DNA of 23,572 nucleotides, taken from positions 1 through 23,572 of the forward strand of contig JAAAIG010000533.1 in NCBI GenBank assembly GCA_015852425.1, written 5' to 3'. The DNA comes from Gryganskiella cystojenkinii. Its lineage: Eukaryota; Mortierellomycota; Mortierellomycetes; Mortierellales; Mortierellaceae. Both the position numbers and the translations under genes were made by a program. This document shows positions 1 to 9,638 of the stretch, piece after piece. Under the pieces are notes generated by a model, which had not been told where the DNA came from, did no database searches, and was given only the letters and a program-made list of their open reading frames with translations. Within the stretch, counting starts at the first letter, position 1. Every line of letters starts with the position of its first letter.

Positions 1-107
1 TGCAACCATGAGAACAACTTTTTGACGAGAAGTTGAGGAGTTGATGTCGCTGGATATTTTATTTCAAGGGCGACGAGAAAGCTTGGTCTTTTGCGGAGGA
101 TTTGTAA
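1..107 (+). pseudogene. 3' tail of a second F-box-type gene (partial, possibly decayed)
   Basis: The frame ending with TAA at 105-107 reads ...AWSFAEDL. The complete F-box-like gene downstream ends HWSFAKDMEK. Over 28 bases (84-111 against 2914-2941) the two regions match at about 24 positions, and the aromatic pattern I/V-F-x-F about ten residues before the Trp is also shared. In this frame a TGA at 42-44 interrupts the reading, so only codons 45-107 are open in the window. Either the upstream copy is broken, or the resemblance begins after a splice site that I cannot see. It is cut by the window edge. I infer a tandem paralogue of the gene at 354-2942. Confidence 0.4.
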
Positions 108-353
108 AAGAATAGAGTTTAAAGGACTTCTTTTCTGCATCAACTAACGACTTCGCTTCTTTCACAAAACTGGCCACCAAATGCCAAAAATTAACGATTT
201 TTATTAAGCCCTCAGCCCACAGCACTTTAATTTTTTGGTTCGCTCATTCCATTGCTCCATTCATTTCCATGCCGTTTTACTCAACTTCTCCTTACTTCTC
301 TCCTTCTCTCTTCTTCCTCGCTCCAACAGACTTTCCTAACAGTCGTATCTACA

Positions 354-2942
354 ATGTCTCTGTCAGACCTCCCGCTAGAATGCCTCCATCTCGTCTTACA
401 GATCCTGCGAGGTCGCAAGGATACTGTTACTCTGTCAGTTCTGCTCCGAGTCAACAGCTACTATTGCTCTGTCACCTTGCCTTATCTCTATGGTCGTGCC
501 CTGGAAAGCTCCTTAGTTTTTACTTCTAACAGGGGCGTAATGGTCCGTTCAGACCATATCAAGCTCCTCCAGACGTTACTACGACAGCGACCCAGGGAAC
601 TCGTCAGCGATCTCCTTAACGCAGCCTATGATGTCTACCCGGAACAACCAGATGAAACAATGGCAAACTCGAACTCCGATCAAGTCATGGAGAGTGAGAC
701 CCTTGCAAATCAGACCAAGATCGACTATCTCTGCTTCGTGCGCACGTTTATCTTCGAGTCCGTCGTCTATATGCCTGTGTCTGGGTTTGGAGGGGTGGCC
801 ACTCAGTCGAACGACTACCCCTCCCGACTATCCGATCATACTTTCCGATCCAAGACTGGTGATGCTGTGGGGGAATACGGCGACGGTCTTCGGGATGACC
901 ATCTCCTCTTTCCCCCAATGTTTAAAGTCGGCCACACCAAAGGAGCGGCTGATTTTAGATACGGAGCCCTGACTGGAGCCTTGCGCCGTGATCTCACCTG
1001 GACGATCTGCTCTTCAGTCTTTGAGCAAGTTCAGTCTCTGGCGATCCCACTTTCGGACATGGATCGGTACTTAGATTCAGTGGAACGATTCCACTCCCTC
1101 CGGTCCGTGACCTTCATCATGGATGAAATGTTGGACTTGCGCGGTTTCGGATATCATGTTCTAGAGGCGAGATTGGATCAAGAACAATGTCTGGAACGAA
1201 GGAATCAACAGTTCCGGTCCATGTTCACGTTCATGCAACGACATACGGCCCTGTTCCCAAATCAAATCCAAAGCGCGGACTGCCCTGTTGAACGATCTTG
1301 GCGGAGGTCCACGATTTGTCCTGAGGAGGTCATGAACGAGCTCAAGGACTCTCTCCCCGTCATGGTCAATCCGGTTTCGATCAACAACCACAATTGGCAG
1401 CAGATCACACGTAAATTCAAGTCGACAAATTTGGACTCTGTCAAAGAAATAGCGATTCTCGGAATGCAGGCTCGAAACTGCATGAAGACGTTTCTCGCAT
1501 CCCAGCCAACCTTTCTGAGTCGCTGTCGCGCCTTGGCATCACTCAAACTCAACAGTCCAGGTCCTGGATCATTCAAATGGGCCGTCAAGGAAAAACTTGC
1601 CTGGGAGCAGTTTGGCGTTACAACTCTGACAATCGCAGGAGACGATCCACTACCAAAGTCAACAATGCCGGCGCCAGAACCACTTCTTCCCCTGCAACGT
1701 GTTGATATTGCTGTCAATGGCAAATTCACGGACGAGATAGACGATATCGCTTTTGCGTTTGGAAACACCCTGCTAGAGCTGTGTGCGATTTCTTTTGTTG
1801 CGAATGGAGCTTCCGAGGGCTCGAATGAATTTCGAGCCGGAATAGCATGGATGTTACCTCGAATCCAGAAACTCAATCTTGCTATCCAGCACCAACGTCT
1901 GTTGATCGACCGGGACTTGTATGCTATTGGTCTTGGAGACCAAATCGAGTCCCTAGAGCTCCAGGACAGGTCGCTAGATTACCGGTATCAGGACGTCTAT
2001 ACCTGTCGACCTGCCCACACGACCCTGCCGGCACTCAAAAAAGTTGCGCTTCTGGGTTGGCCTGCGTTGACCTTCCACCCAGATACGTTACATCGGGTCC
2101 CGAACCTCGAGAGTCTTCACCTTGGATTTTCTAATCATTTTATGCCTCCGGTTCAGGAACTCCTGGCCTCTTTCCAGCCTATGGAAGAGCGAGCATTCGA
2201 GACCACGAAGGAGGATGGCGTCGTCGACCAAGACGGCTGTAAGGGTAGTAATGATGTTGATGACAGCGAAGGCAGTCTCTCTCAATCTGCCATGCTTCCT
2301 CATTATGCCGATCAACGACGACCTCGGCGGACCTGGGACTGGTACCTTCCAAAGCTCCAATCCTTAAATTTAACGTCGGAATGGGCCTACATGTTTGAGT
2401 TCCGAATGTTGGAGGGCTGCCCATCTCTGCAGTACTTGTCTCTCAATATTTTCACCGACGACGTAACGACCGGCAACGAAGGCCGCGCGTACGAACGACG
2501 TCTGACGACGCACGATTTCGTCCGCCCAGGTTTGTGTAGCGCACTCAAGAGTCCAAACGATCAGGATCAAGAACAAGAGGAATTCGGCAAGTCGAAGTTC
2601 CTGGTCGCGCCTGCAATCCAAACTGTCCGTCTGTTCGGTCACTGGAATGTCGATGATACGACCATGAGGGTCATGTACGGGACTACTTTTTCAGAGGCTA
2701 CACTCGTGGAGGAGTCTGGGGTCTCAGGGTACACACTTCAAACTTGGTTATCGACACTGCATGGGTTACCGAACTTGAAGAAAGCCTTTTGCGGGTTACA
2801 ACTCGACGAACAAGAACATGAGGAAACAATGTGCGCGCATGGGTTGGTCTCCCGGCCAATAACATCGTCCGCGCCTGAGAAGGTCTTTATTTTTGAGGAT
2901 GCCATCGCTCATTGGTCTTTTGCGAAGGATATGGAGAAGTAG
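354..2942 (+). CDS. F-box / leucine-rich-repeat-like protein, intronless
   Basis: This is a single open frame of 862 residues. The N-terminus (about residues 3-45) begins LSDLPLECLHLVLQIL and continues to a conserved-looking VNSYYCSVTLPYLY. That matches an F-box, the motif that binds Skp1 in SCF ubiquitin ligases, and is typical of Mortierella-type F-box proteins. The rest contains repeated leucine-spaced segments (for example LPALKKVALLGWPAL, VPNLESLHLGF, LPKLQSLNLTS and CPSLQYLSLNI), consistent with degenerate leucine-rich repeats that would recruit a substrate. An acidic low-complexity loop lies near residues 630-650. I chose ATG 354 (context CTACAATG) because the frame upstream has no ATG and because the F-box starts immediately after it. 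An earlier ATG at 269 is out of frame. The gene converges on the ABC transporter gene, 208 bases away. The substrate is unknown. The F-box call rests on pattern, not on alignment. Confidence 0.75.
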   Translation: MSLSDLPLECLHLVLQILRGRKDTVTLSVLLRVNSYYCSVTLPYLYGRALESSLVFTSNRGVMVRSDHIKLLQTLLRQRPRELVSDLLNAAYDVYPEQPDETMANSNSDQVMESETLANQTKIDYLCFVRTFIFESVVYMPVSGFGGVATQSNDYPSRLSDHTFRSKTGDAVGEYGDGLRDDHLLFPPMFKVGHTKGAADFRYGALTGALRRDLTWTICSSVFEQVQSLAIPLSDMDRYLDSVERFHSLRSVTFIMDEMLDLRGFGYHVLEARLDQEQCLERRNQQFRSMFTFMQRHTALFPNQIQSADCPVERSWRRSTICPEEVMNELKDSLPVMVNPVSINNHNWQQITRKFKSTNLDSVKEIAILGMQARNCMKTFLASQPTFLSRCRALASLKLNSPGPGSFKWAVKEKLAWEQFGVTTLTIAGDDPLPKSTMPAPEPLLPLQRVDIAVNGKFTDEIDDIAFAFGNTLLELCAISFVANGASEGSNEFRAGIAWMLPRIQKLNLAIQHQRLLIDRDLYAIGLGDQIESLELQDRSLDYRYQDVYTCRPAHTTLPALKKVALLGWPALTFHPDTLHRVPNLESLHLGFSNHFMPPVQELLASFQPMEERAFETTKEDGVVDQDGCKGSNDVDDSEGSLSQSAMLPHYADQRRPRRTWDWYLPKLQSLNLTSEWAYMFEFRMLEGCPSLQYLSLNIFTDDVTTGNEGRAYERRLTTHDFVRPGLCSALKSPNDQDQEQEEFGKSKFLVAPAIQTVRLFGHWNVDDTTMRVMYGTTFSEATLVEESGVSGYTLQTWLSTLHGLPNLKKAFCGLQLDEQEHEETMCAHGLVSRPITSSAPEKVFIFEDAIAHWSFAKDMEK

Positions 2943-2972
2943 GATGGGATGATTTGAGGAGGTTTTCCTAGA

Positions 2973-2978
2973 AATAAA
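2973..2978 (+). terminator. AATAAA polyadenylation signal of the F-box-like gene
   Basis: AATAAA lies about 30 bases after the stop codon and is followed by AT-rich sequence with ATAAATATAAG near 3005. It is the canonical hexamer in a plausible position, but fungal polyadenylation signals are loose. Confidence 0.4.
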
Positions 2979-3086
2979 TTTTCTATTGTAGTGTATTTCA
3001 TCATAAATATAAGAAACGCATGGAAATGGGGTGGTGATGAAGGAAGGGTAGTAATGGTATCGACTAGTTGGATGTATCGAGGTTGA

Positions 3087-3113
3087 TTTTTTTTTTGAAG
3101 GGGGGGGGGGGGG
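3087..3113. repeat. T10 then G14 homopolymer tract between two convergent genes
   Basis: A run of ten T, then GAA, then fourteen consecutive G lies in the 208-base spacer between the convergent 3' ends. It is 38 bases from the ABC transporter stop codon. The exact length of such a run is error-prone in sequencing. Confidence 0.9.
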
Positions 3114-3150
3114 ATTTCTGATCTAGGGAATCTAGGGAGGGTCTAGTCCT

Positions 3151-6100
3151 TTAGATCTCGCCAGCTTGATGAGCTAGAGAGTAAAACAACGAGTGATGAT
3201 TCTTTAACAAGGTCTTTGGTGTCTCAAATTCCTGAACGCGGCCCTGATCTAGCACCAAGATCTTATCCGAGTCCATCACAGTCTTGATCCGATGCGCGAT
3301 CGTGATCACAGTTCGGTCCTGGAATTCTTTACGGATCGTCTTTTGAATCAAATGGTCTGTCTCAACATCCACGGCCGCTGTGGCCTCGTCCAAGATCAAG
3401 ATTTTACTCTTTCGTAAAAGTGCGCGTGCCAGACAGATCAATGATTTTTGTCCGACGGAAAAGTTTTCACCGTTCTGAGCGACTTCAAAGGACAGACCGG
3501 ACCCGTTCAAGGAAGAAATATGGTCCTTGAGATGCGCGCGCTCGAGAGCCTCCCAGAGATCTGCGTCCTCGTGTTCGTGAAAGGGGTCGAGGTTATCACG
3601 GATGGTGCCAGCGAACAAGGTAGGGTCTTGAGGAATGATGGCCAAGTGTGATCGGAGTGTTCTGAGTCCCAAAGTCGAGATATCCACGCCATCAATTTCA
3701 ATCGCCCCTCCACTAGTAGCCCGCTGGATCGCGTTCGACAACTGATCCTGTTCCAAGAGACGGCCGTCAATATTCTGTGGGTCGCTCGCACGAGCCCAGT
3801 AACTATCTGCAGCCTCGATGATACGGAACAGAGCCAGTGTCAAGGAGGATTTTCCGGCACCGGTACGACCGACGACTCCAATCTTTTGTTGAGGTTCAAT
3901 TGTAAAGTTGGCATTCTGGATACACAAGTCAAGACCCTCGCGATACCGAGCCGAGAACCCCTTGAAAGCAATACGACCATGTGCGGGCCAATGTTCCGGC
4001 AGATGAACACCAGTCTCGAGAGGAGCCTCAATTGGCAAGGTCGAATATTCTTGAATACGTTCCACAGAGACCAACTGGTTCTGGACTTCGCTCATAGTCC
4101 TCACTGTGATGCTGATGACCATCGTCAAGTTAAGAGCAAAAGTCAGGGCCAATCCGACCAAACTGGGATCCAGGTTATCGGCATTCAAGACTGCCAAGGC
4201 TGCAGTAACAAATATCACGGTCGAGCAGAGGGTCTGGATCCGGATCGTCAACCATCGGTTCGTCATGTTGAACATGTACGTTCTGAACGCATAAACGTCC
4301 GCCCGGGTCTCGCTCTCGATCAAGAACTGGGCCGAAAGACCACGGGTCGCGCGGATTGTCGAGACACCAGCCAGGGACTCACTGAAATGTTGGTATAACG
4401 GTGACTTTGACACGGCTTGAAGACGCTTCAGGGAACTGGAGGATCGGATGTAGTAATCCTGGATATAGTAGAAAACCAAACCCAGGGGTGGAACGGCGAT
4501 GAGGAAAAGTGGAGTCGAGTAGGAGATGACGAGGAGAATCCCGCAGACTGTGGCAGAGAAACCAAGAAGCGCAGGCAAATTTTCCGCAAGAGACGAGTCG
4601 ACGGTGGAGACATCCGAAGAAAAGACGTTGACAATGCGGCCCATACTAAAAAAAAATACAAGCATGCATTAGGACAACCAATACAAAAAATAAATAAAAG
4701 TAGGAAAGGAAACATTATCAGAAAAACTTACGGTGTAGTATCGAAAAAACTCATGGGCATAAGCAAGACACGGGTGAGCAGGTTGTTATGCAGAACCTTG
4801 GCGCCTTGGATACCACAGATGACGTTGGCAGTGTAATTGACCAACACGTCGACAACCAAGAACACGCCGACCAGGACAGCATAACCGCCTAGGAAAAAGG
4901 CAACTGATCGGGTATCTTCTCGTTCATCGGCCGTGACCCAGTAGCGAAGCCAGAAACTTGTTGAGATTTGACAAGCCTGACCGAATCCGTACATGAATAG
5001 ACAGAAGATGGCCTTGCGATAGGAACTATTTTGAAAGAAAAAAACAAGGGATGATCGAGTTAGAAATTATCACACGAACATAAGAGCACACTTATCGAGC
5101 CGGAGGTTGCATCATTCGAAAATACTTACATGGCGCGGGCATAATCCAAGTAAATTTTACGAGTGACCTTGCCCTGCTGAATCTTCTCGAGACCGATCAA
5201 TCCACCATTACCAACTTTCTTGGCTGGAGCCTTGATTTCAGCTGAGGCAGGAGCTATGTTCTTGATATCGTCCTTGGAAATAGGCACGTCGACCTGAGTT
5301 GCTTGGCTCTCGTCTTTGGCGTGCTTGCTCTTCTTCTTTTCCTGAACAGAATAATCCGTAATCAACTGGTAAAAGGCCTTGCGAGCGTGCATCAGGTCCT
5401 TGTACTCGCCAGTTTCTGTGATCATACCATCCTTGACAACAACAATCGAGTCCACAGCGTCCAAGTGATGAATGCCATGAGTTACCAACAACCGGGTCTT
5501 GTCCTTGAGTAAACCTTCGGGTCCGATCAAATGTTTCCACAGGTGCTGGTCCACATGCGCATCCACCGCACTAAGAGGGTCATCCAGCAAGTAGATATCG
5601 GCATCCTGGTAAGCGGCGCGGGCCAGAGAGACGCGCTGCTTCTGACCGCCGGATAAATTAATCCCGCGCTCGCCAATCTCGGTCAAGTCCGCAGCAGGCA
5701 ACATCTCGATATCGGGCAAGAGACCACAGGCATAAACAACACGGTCATATCGGTCTTGCTCGAAAGGTTTTCCGAGCAGGATATTGTTCTTGAGGGATGC
5801 GTTCAGAATCCAGGCCTGTTGAGGGACAAGTGCAACGTCACCCCAGATCTGGACTTGACCTCCGGGTTGTTTATACATCTCACCGATGATGGCACTGATC
5901 AATGAGGACTTTCCGGCACCGACACGGCCGACCACGGTTGTTAGGGACCCGTCTTGGACTTCGAGGTTTATGTTAGAGAGAATCTGACGCGGAGGCGTCG
6001 ATGGTGTAGAAGAAGAAGCAGAGAGGAGAGGTTGACTTTCATCTTGGGCAGTGGTGTTGGCAAAGACCTCAGGGATCTTGACCTCTTTTTCCCACGAGAA

Positions 6101-8817
6101 ACTGGCATTCTCAATCTTGATCGCGACTGCATCTTGTTCTTGGATATCACACGAAGTTGAAGACGAAAAGCCGTGTTTCTTCTTGGAGGCATGATCGTTG
6201 GAGGGTGCGTTCTGGCGGTAGACTCGGGGATGATGCAGGACCATGGTATCGTCTATCTCTTCAAGCAAGAGATACTTTTGAATACGTCGGCTCGAGTTCT
6301 GCAGCATGATCAGATGTGTGGTCGCGAGTGGGACTAGACCCATGGGACGGCCTACAAACGTGAACAAGGCAATGCCGACAAAGATCACTTCAGGGGTCAT
6401 CTTGGCGGGGCTGAAATCGGGTCCGCCCCAGTTCGCGTAAACGGTGAACGTAGCCAGCACGATGAACAAGTTGACAGAGGAGAACACAATCGTGAGCACA
6501 GAGCGGATCGTGGCCAGGGCCTTTTGGGCAGCGAGTTCGTTGTCACGGAGGACATCAATCCTCTTTCGGAAAGCGCTCTCCCTGTGGAGCAATACATTAA
6601 ACAAATATGTTTAGTAGAAAATAAGGGATATGGGTGTGGAAGGAGGTACCAACGAGTTAAAACTTGTTGTATTAATGAAATAAGACTGCGACTTACCAAG
6701 AATACAACTTGACAATCTTGATGTTTGCCAAAATCTCGGACATCATGCGAAGACGGGCATCCATGGTCTTGAGCTTGTTGCGTTGGTACGAATGCATAAA
6801 CTTGGCCATCCGAGTCTGGATCGGCGAAATCACCATGAACGTTCCGAGACCCACGATGAGGCACCAACCCAACAACCGGTACAACAACACAACGCCGACA
6901 ATAATCTCGAACGGGATCGTTATCATCAAGGGCAAGAAATTCTGCGATTGCAACCAGACCTCGGCATCGACGGCCATGTGACTCGTGATCTCGCCCAGAG
7001 TTGACTTCCTGCGAGCGTCCGGTGAGAGACGAAGGGCCTTGCGGTACACCATCCCCTGAAGCGCGTTCCGGGCACCGAGAGCCATAAGCGAACAATCTTG
7101 CGAGGAAATAGACAAGAACAGGGCACTGATCACATTACCGAAGAAGATGCCAAGCGCGATCAAGATACCCGAGGCCATGGCAGGTGGAGGGGTCCCATTC
7201 TTGAGGGCCTCACCATAATCGGTAAAAAACTGGAGCAAGAACCTGAATAGGTAGATCGGGACGTACATCAATCCAAAGGATATCACACGCATGATCATGG
7301 TCGGTACAAGTGGACCCTTGTAAGCGCTGAAGACGGTCAATAATAAAGAAGGAGCGGCCTTGTCCATGTCCTTGACCTTTCCTTGCTGAACACGAAGACG
7401 ATACCGAGCCACTTTACGATCCCAAAGTCCAGAGACACGATCAAAGTTGGGTCGGGCCTTGATCTCGTCCACGATCTTTTCATCGATGTCCGCGGCAGTC
7501 AGAGTGCGGGTCGCGCCGAGGGACATCATCGGTTGTGTATAATAGAACGTCCAACGGGAGAACAAGTTGGCTTGGTCGTACAGGGTCAGGTTCTCTTTCT
7601 CGCGACTTACACGTTGGACTCGGGTGCTGCCTCGAGGGTAGGCTTCGATAAAGAACGCGGCTCCGATACAGCCCGCAAAGGCACTTAGGTAACGGAAGGG
7701 ATCCCATTTGTAGACAGCAACTGGGGGTGGATCGAGTACGTTGACAAAATTTTCGCCTCCGGCACGAAGGAGAAAGAGCGAGAGAGCGCAACCGAGAAGA
7801 GTGGCTAGATAATAGAGAAAAAGATAGTCCGAGGATCTGATTTCGTATTTGTGCTCGCTCCTGTTCAACACCATGGCCGTCGACTGTGACCGGACAAAAA
7901 GATGAGCCATGAAACCGAATTCAGGAACCGCGCGTATGATAAGATGAAAACAGAGAAGAAAAGGCGTTTGATTAGCTTTTGTTCCACTGACCAACCGTTC
8001 TCATTATCCCTGATTTGCTCTTCATGTAGCAATGAGGACAACCACACACACCCTAGTTTTTTTTTTCCACCGCCGACACCCACTCCGACTCAAAGTTGAG
8101 TCGCTGGGCGAAGCAGACCCGGTGTTGTTTTTCCCAGCAGGGTCTAACAAACACCGACCTCATCAGTTTCTCTCTCGTGGGTGCTGGGCCCCCAACCCGC
8201 ACGATTTGAGCCCAAAGCTAAAAGAATCAGGGACGGGCCATGTTTGTAGAAATGACCCGACCGCAAATTCTTTCTCTTTTTTTTTCTCGCCCTCAACAGC
8301 GTACCGTCACTCCGCAAGAGAGTTCCTTCATTGAAGAAAATCCTCTCATTCAGAGCAAGGATTACTACTAAGGGCAAGAATTCTCTCTCTCTCTCTTTCA
8401 ATTAACAACACATAGCATTTCATGACAAGTGTTTATATTCTTACTATCTACTCTAAGCATCAACCCAAATTCACATTCAAATTCACATTCATAGCCATTA
8501 TTACGCACCCAGGCAACAACCAAATAGAAACAACTCATCAATAGTCCATCCGCCTCAGCGAAATAAGGACCACTGATGAGCACAAATGCAAGTCCCAGAG
8601 CCGAGACGATCGCCGAGAGGATCAGAAATTGAGTGGGCCAATAAATAATACCGGTTCGACCATAACCGTGGGGACGGCCGTCGTGTTGACGCCTCAGGGA
8701 ACGAATTCGCCAAACGAAGAGAACGGTGGCGACCATGGCCGGGAACGACAAGAGGGTGAAATAGCCACCATTGTCAGTCAGAAAGATCACCCACTCTTTT
8801 GTGGGATCTGTGGACAT
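3151..8817 (-). CDS. ABCC-family (MRP/YCF1-like) ABC transporter, full length
   Basis: Proposed exons, in transcript order on the minus strand: 8817-8509, 7883-6697, 6581-5130, 5025-4732, 4645-3151. These give 1578 residues. Architecture is TMD0-TMD1-NBD1-TMD2-NBD2, the full MRP layout and normal length. TMD0 has five hydrophobic helices (about residues 20-37, 60-82, 85-103, 122-141, 160-180). NBD1 has Walker A GRVGAGKSS (about 717-725), a PQQAW Q-loop, signature LSGGQ (about 808) and Walker B ending LLDD. Asp in place of the catalytic Glu is usual for ABCC NBD1. NBD2 has Walker A GRTGAGKS (about 1340), signature FSVGQ (about 1476), Walker B LILDE and the switch His in TIAHR (about 1532), so it is the hydrolytic site. 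About 35-40 extra residues sit between the NBD2 Walker A and Q-loop. The last three introns have GTAAGT donors and rebuild W-E, I-S and P-M codons. The first has a GTGCGT donor and is 625 bases long. It joins TM3 (LVVAW) to a segment typical of TMD0 (SEHKYEIRSS). Family knowledge suggests export of glutathione or other conjugates at the vacuolar or plasma membrane; the substrate cannot be read from sequence. ATG 8817 is the first ATG in frame. Confidence 0.93.
7884..8508 (-). other. Long first intron of the ABC transporter (625 bases)
   Basis: The donor is GTGCGT (at 8508) and the acceptor is CAG (at 7884), after a pyrimidine-rich TTTTTGTCC. The intron is phase 0. It is five to six times longer than the other introns of this gene (86, 104 and 115 bases). 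It contains a (CT)7 run at 8383-8396 and poly-T stretches (plus strand). No coding sequence that continues the protein was seen in it, and TMD0 is already complete with five helices without it. Splicing is inferred. Confidence 0.65.
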
Positions 8818-9063
8818 GATCAGGGAGGGGGAAACAGAGAGGGCGAAAAATGAGTGAGCCGCAGCAAACAAAATGACCAATAAGAGGAAGGGAGTCTGGT
8901 TCGGGAGGAAAGAGCAACAATCAAAGGAGAAGAAGGAATAGTGAAGACTGAGGAAAAACTAATAAAAAAAAATAGAAAAAGAGAGAGAGAATTGGGAGAT
9001 GAGGAGGTCAAAGAAAGGGAAAGAGTGAAAGAAACGAGAAAGGTGAAAAATAGACTGAGGTCC

Positions 9064-9070
9064 TTTTATA
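9064..9070 (-). promoter_or_regulatory. TATA box candidate for the ABC transporter
   Basis: Read on the minus strand the sequence is TATAAAAGGA, a consensus TATA box about 250 bases upstream of the proposed ATG. It precedes a CT-rich leader, which fits a fungal promoter. No start site is proven. Confidence 0.45.
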
Positions 9071-9478
9071 CGCGCACAAAAGGAAGAAAAAAAAATGCTC
9101 ACGGATTCAAGCACAGGAAAGGCCTGATTGGACAATTCTCCTGATTACTTTCACACCTTTGACTCGACTCGCACCCTCGTCCCCCTCGAAAGGAACTTCG
9201 CATTTGTCCAAGATTCATCCCCACATGAAAATGGTCCGGATCAATGCTCGAACGGTTTTGTGTTATCACTTTTTCTCCCATGCAATAGTGGTCGTTGACC
9301 TTGAGATTGAGTTTTCTACTGCACAGGGTACTTTTTTTCCCTTTATCTCTCATCCTTGACCGTTAGAGTCGAAAAGTCAAAAGTGACCATTCAATTCTTT
9401 GCTGACCCTGAGAAGACGCCGTGTTTCTTGTAAAGTTCAAAAGGTCCAACATCCATGAGCGATTTTTTTTCAGGGATT

Positions 9479-9484
9479 TTTATT
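9479..9484 (-). terminator. AATAAA polyadenylation signal of the short-chain dehydrogenase gene
   Basis: Minus-strand AATAAA within an AT-rich stretch (ATATAAATAAAAATC), about 155 bases after the stop codon at 9639. It is plausible but unproven. Confidence 0.35.
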
Positions 9485-9638
9485 TATATTTTGATGGAGT
9501 GGGGACTTCATTCCTGGGTAAACACGTAGTAGCAGTTTGAGAGTTGTTTGTTGACCATGGTCATGGTGCCATTGGGAGAGGCATTTCGGCAGATCAGCAT
9601 ATCTCAAGCACATACAACTCTTATCTCTCTTCCTGATA

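Larger units (their letters stand above)
8818..9638. other. Intergenic: ABC transporter promoter side and dehydrogenase 3' side
   Basis: Both flanking genes are on the minus strand. Positions 8940-9060 are A/G-rich on the plus strand, so the inferred 5' leader of the transporter is CT-rich. Positions 9360-9638 are AT-rich 3' flank. I see no gene here; the short open frames are low-complexity. Confidence 0.6.

Noticed and set aside
252..353. 34-residue N-terminal extension of the F-box-like protein
   Set aside because: It would begin at TTG, which is not a usual start in fungal nuclear genes; the first in-frame ATG is 354, directly before the F-box.
6397..7095. 232-codon minus-strand frame inside the ABC transporter
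   Set aside because: It crosses an intron of the transporter in another frame; the translated peptide has no domain features.
8144..8401. 85-codon minus-strand frame in the first transporter intron
   Set aside because: It is low-complexity (CT/GA-rich), starts in the dinucleotide run and does not resemble any transporter segment.
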